Below are positions 7,419 through 8,168 of a stretch of 8,168 nucleotides of DNA, piece by piece. A program made the translations under genes and the position numbers. Position 1 is the stretch's first letter; each line of letters begins with the position of its first letter. The DNA comes from Chloroflexi bacterium UBA6265 (GTDB taxonomy: Bacteria > Chloroflexota > Chloroflexia > Thermomicrobiales > UBA6265). The stretch is from positions 10,836 to 19,003 of the forward strand of contig DJVD01000268.1 in NCBI GenBank assembly GCA_002440805.1. The letters are read 5' to 3'. A model generated the notes under the pieces. It was not told the origin of the DNA. It worked only from the letters and a program-made list of their open reading frames with translations, and did not search any database.

Positions 7419-7438
7419 GCATCGGCGCTGGCCGATGC
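7419..7438 (+). repeat. 8-bp hairpin just upstream of the membrane-anchored protein gene
   Basis: GCATCGGC and GCCGATGC pair perfectly around GCTG. The hairpin ends 19 bases before the ATG at 7458 and close to its weak GGGG ribosome site at 7449-7452. No T-run follows, so it is not a standard terminator; it could be an operator or an mRNA leader structure. Confidence 0.5.
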
Positions 7439-7457
7439 TCTCCGAAACGGGGCTTCC

Positions 7458-7994
7458 ATGTTGAAGATTCGACCGCTCCTGGTTGCTGTTCTCCTCCTCT
7501 TGCTTTGGCCATTTGGTGCTACTGGTGCACCGGTGACCCGCACGGTCGGTGAACGTTTTGAGGTCACTGTGCAGTACATGCAGGAGCCGGCCATCCTCGG
7601 CGATACCAACGGCGTACGCCTGCAGATCAGTGAGGCCGGGGCCGGCGTCAGCGGTGTGACGAGCGAACTCGGCGTGCAGGTAGAGTTCATGGAAGCGGTG
7701 CGTGTCCTGAATATGACCGAGGATCCCGCCCAACCCGGCGTGTACACCGGGGTGTTCATTCCGATGCAGGAGGGCGACTACAGCTTTGTGTTACTGGGTA
7801 CCATCGATGGCGTTGCCATTGACGAACGCTTCACCGTGGACGATGGCCTGGTGCGGGTAACGCCGCGATCCGATTATGAATTCCCCAACGCAGCCAATGG
7901 ATTCGGGCTCGACAATTTGGCTGTACCGATCGCCGCGACGGCGCTGGTTGGACTGATGGTCTTGCGAATTTCCCGCCAACATTCGGCGGCATAA
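7458..7994 (+). CDS. Exported Ig-like protein with C-terminal membrane anchor, CopC-neighbour type
   Basis: A 178-residue protein with signal peptide (core at 7-18, probable cut near residue 24), a beta-sandwich-like domain at about 29-135 and a single membrane helix at about 152-169 followed by a short basic tail, so the domain should sit outside the membrane. The patterns EPAILGDTNGVRLQISEAG (43-61) and QPGVYTGVFIPMQEGDYSFVLLGTIDG (92-118) resemble the YtkA/FixH-like Ig-fold proteins that are often encoded beside CopC; this comes from memory of the family. No cysteine is present. Methionines at 41, 78, 86, 103 and 167 are scattered rather than forming a copper motif, and His175 is the only histidine. 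A weak GGGG lies 5 bases before the ATG. It is followed after 31 bp by a CopC-like gene, with which it is probably co-transcribed. A copper or envelope role is inference. Confidence 0.82.
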   Translation: MLKIRPLLVAVLLLLLWPFGATGAPVTRTVGERFEVTVQYMQEPAILGDTNGVRLQISEAGAGVSGVTSELGVQVEFMEAVRVLNMTEDPAQPGVYTGVFIPMQEGDYSFVLLGTIDGVAIDERFTVDDGLVRVTPRSDYEFPNAANGFGLDNLAVPIAATALVGLMVLRISRQHSAA

Positions 7995-8013
7995 CGCCAC
8001 TGCAATAATTATC

Positions 8014-8018
8014 GAGGG
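8014..8018 (+). promoter_or_regulatory. Ribosome binding site of the CopC-like gene
   Basis: GAGGG lies 7 bases before the ATG at 8026, supporting this start for the gene that runs off the right edge. Confidence 0.6.
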
Positions 8019-8025
8019 TTGACCC

Positions 8026-8168
8026 ATGCTGTGCCCGGTTTCGCGTCGCTCCTTCCTCCTCGTCGTGGTGGTGGGCTGGTTGGCTTTGCTTTCCATGCCT
8101 GTGGGTGCGGAACCGGTAGCGATTCGCACCACGCCGCTTGATGGCGAAATCCTGCAACGCACCCCCAC
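8026..8168 (+). CDS. CopC-like secreted protein, N-terminal fragment (continues beyond the right edge)
   Basis: Only 47 codons are inside the window and the frame is open to the edge. A signal peptide is clear: basic SRR (6-8), hydrophobic core (10-23) and a probable cut after VGA (26-28). The mature start EPVAIRTTPLDGEILQRTP matches the opening strand of CopC domains, which usually read HAxLxxSxPAdGaxLxxaP. The key difference is that the histidine expected at the mature N-terminus, a copper ligand in classical CopC, is replaced by Glu29-Pro30. The protein may therefore bind copper differently, or only share the fold. It lies 31 bp after the Ig-like anchored protein. In many bacteria CopC is followed by or fused to the membrane protein CopD; whether that holds here cannot be seen. 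CopC-like is a moderate-confidence call from a short stretch. Confidence 0.7.
   Translation, partial: MLCPVSRRSFLLVVVVGWLALLSMPVGAEPVAIRTTPLDGEILQRTP

Overview
The window carries nine protein-coding genes, two of them cut by the window edges, and no RNA gene, insertion sequence, CRISPR array or origin that I can recognise. Base composition is moderately GC-rich, and Asp-Ile is mostly written with the codon pair GAT-ATC. Two features suggest a Chloroflexota bacterium, perhaps Thermomicrobia-like: an L,D-transpeptidase behind two copies of an 'FxxxW...YGxPxxxE...QYxxxxxxE' exported repeat, and a membrane-anchored Ig-like protein directly before a CopC-like gene. This placement is inference from gene style, not a search result.

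Left part (1-2650). The minus strand at the left edge holds the N-terminal 364 residues of a family-2 glycoside hydrolase resembling LacZ beta-galactosidase; its catalytic glutamates lie outside the window. Divergent from it, across a 182-bp gap, is an unrecognised three-helix membrane protein with a four-cysteine C-terminal domain (1276-2058). This converges with a minus-strand AAC(6')-like GNAT acetyltransferase (2090-2650).

Centre (2728-5941). A tight plus-strand cluster runs cinA-type amidohydrolase, M16 zinc peptidase, a second GNAT acetyltransferase and nadC, with gaps of 15, 3 and 10 bp, so it is probably one operon. Its first and last genes both make nicotinate mononucleotide (NaMN): PncC/CinA by deamidating NMN in the salvage route, and NadC from quinolinate and PRPP in the de novo route. 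The NAD theme is therefore real, while the roles of the peptidase and the second acetyltransferase in it are unknown.

Right part (5942-8168). A 200-bp gap with a perfect 14-bp palindrome over a -10-like hexamer precedes a secreted YkuD L,D-transpeptidase (6142-7314), which ends at a strong 13-bp hairpin terminator. After it come a signal-peptide, Ig-like, C-terminally anchored protein (7458-7994) and the first 47 codons of a CopC-like secreted protein, probably a two-gene or longer copper-type or cell-envelope unit that continues beyond the window.

I see no clearly novel multi-gene system. The best leads are the NaMN-converging operon, two operator-like palindromes in promoter regions, the CopC-like protein lacking the usual N-terminal histidine, and the unrecognised membrane protein. 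Several long reading frames lie antisense to real genes and are judged to be spurious.
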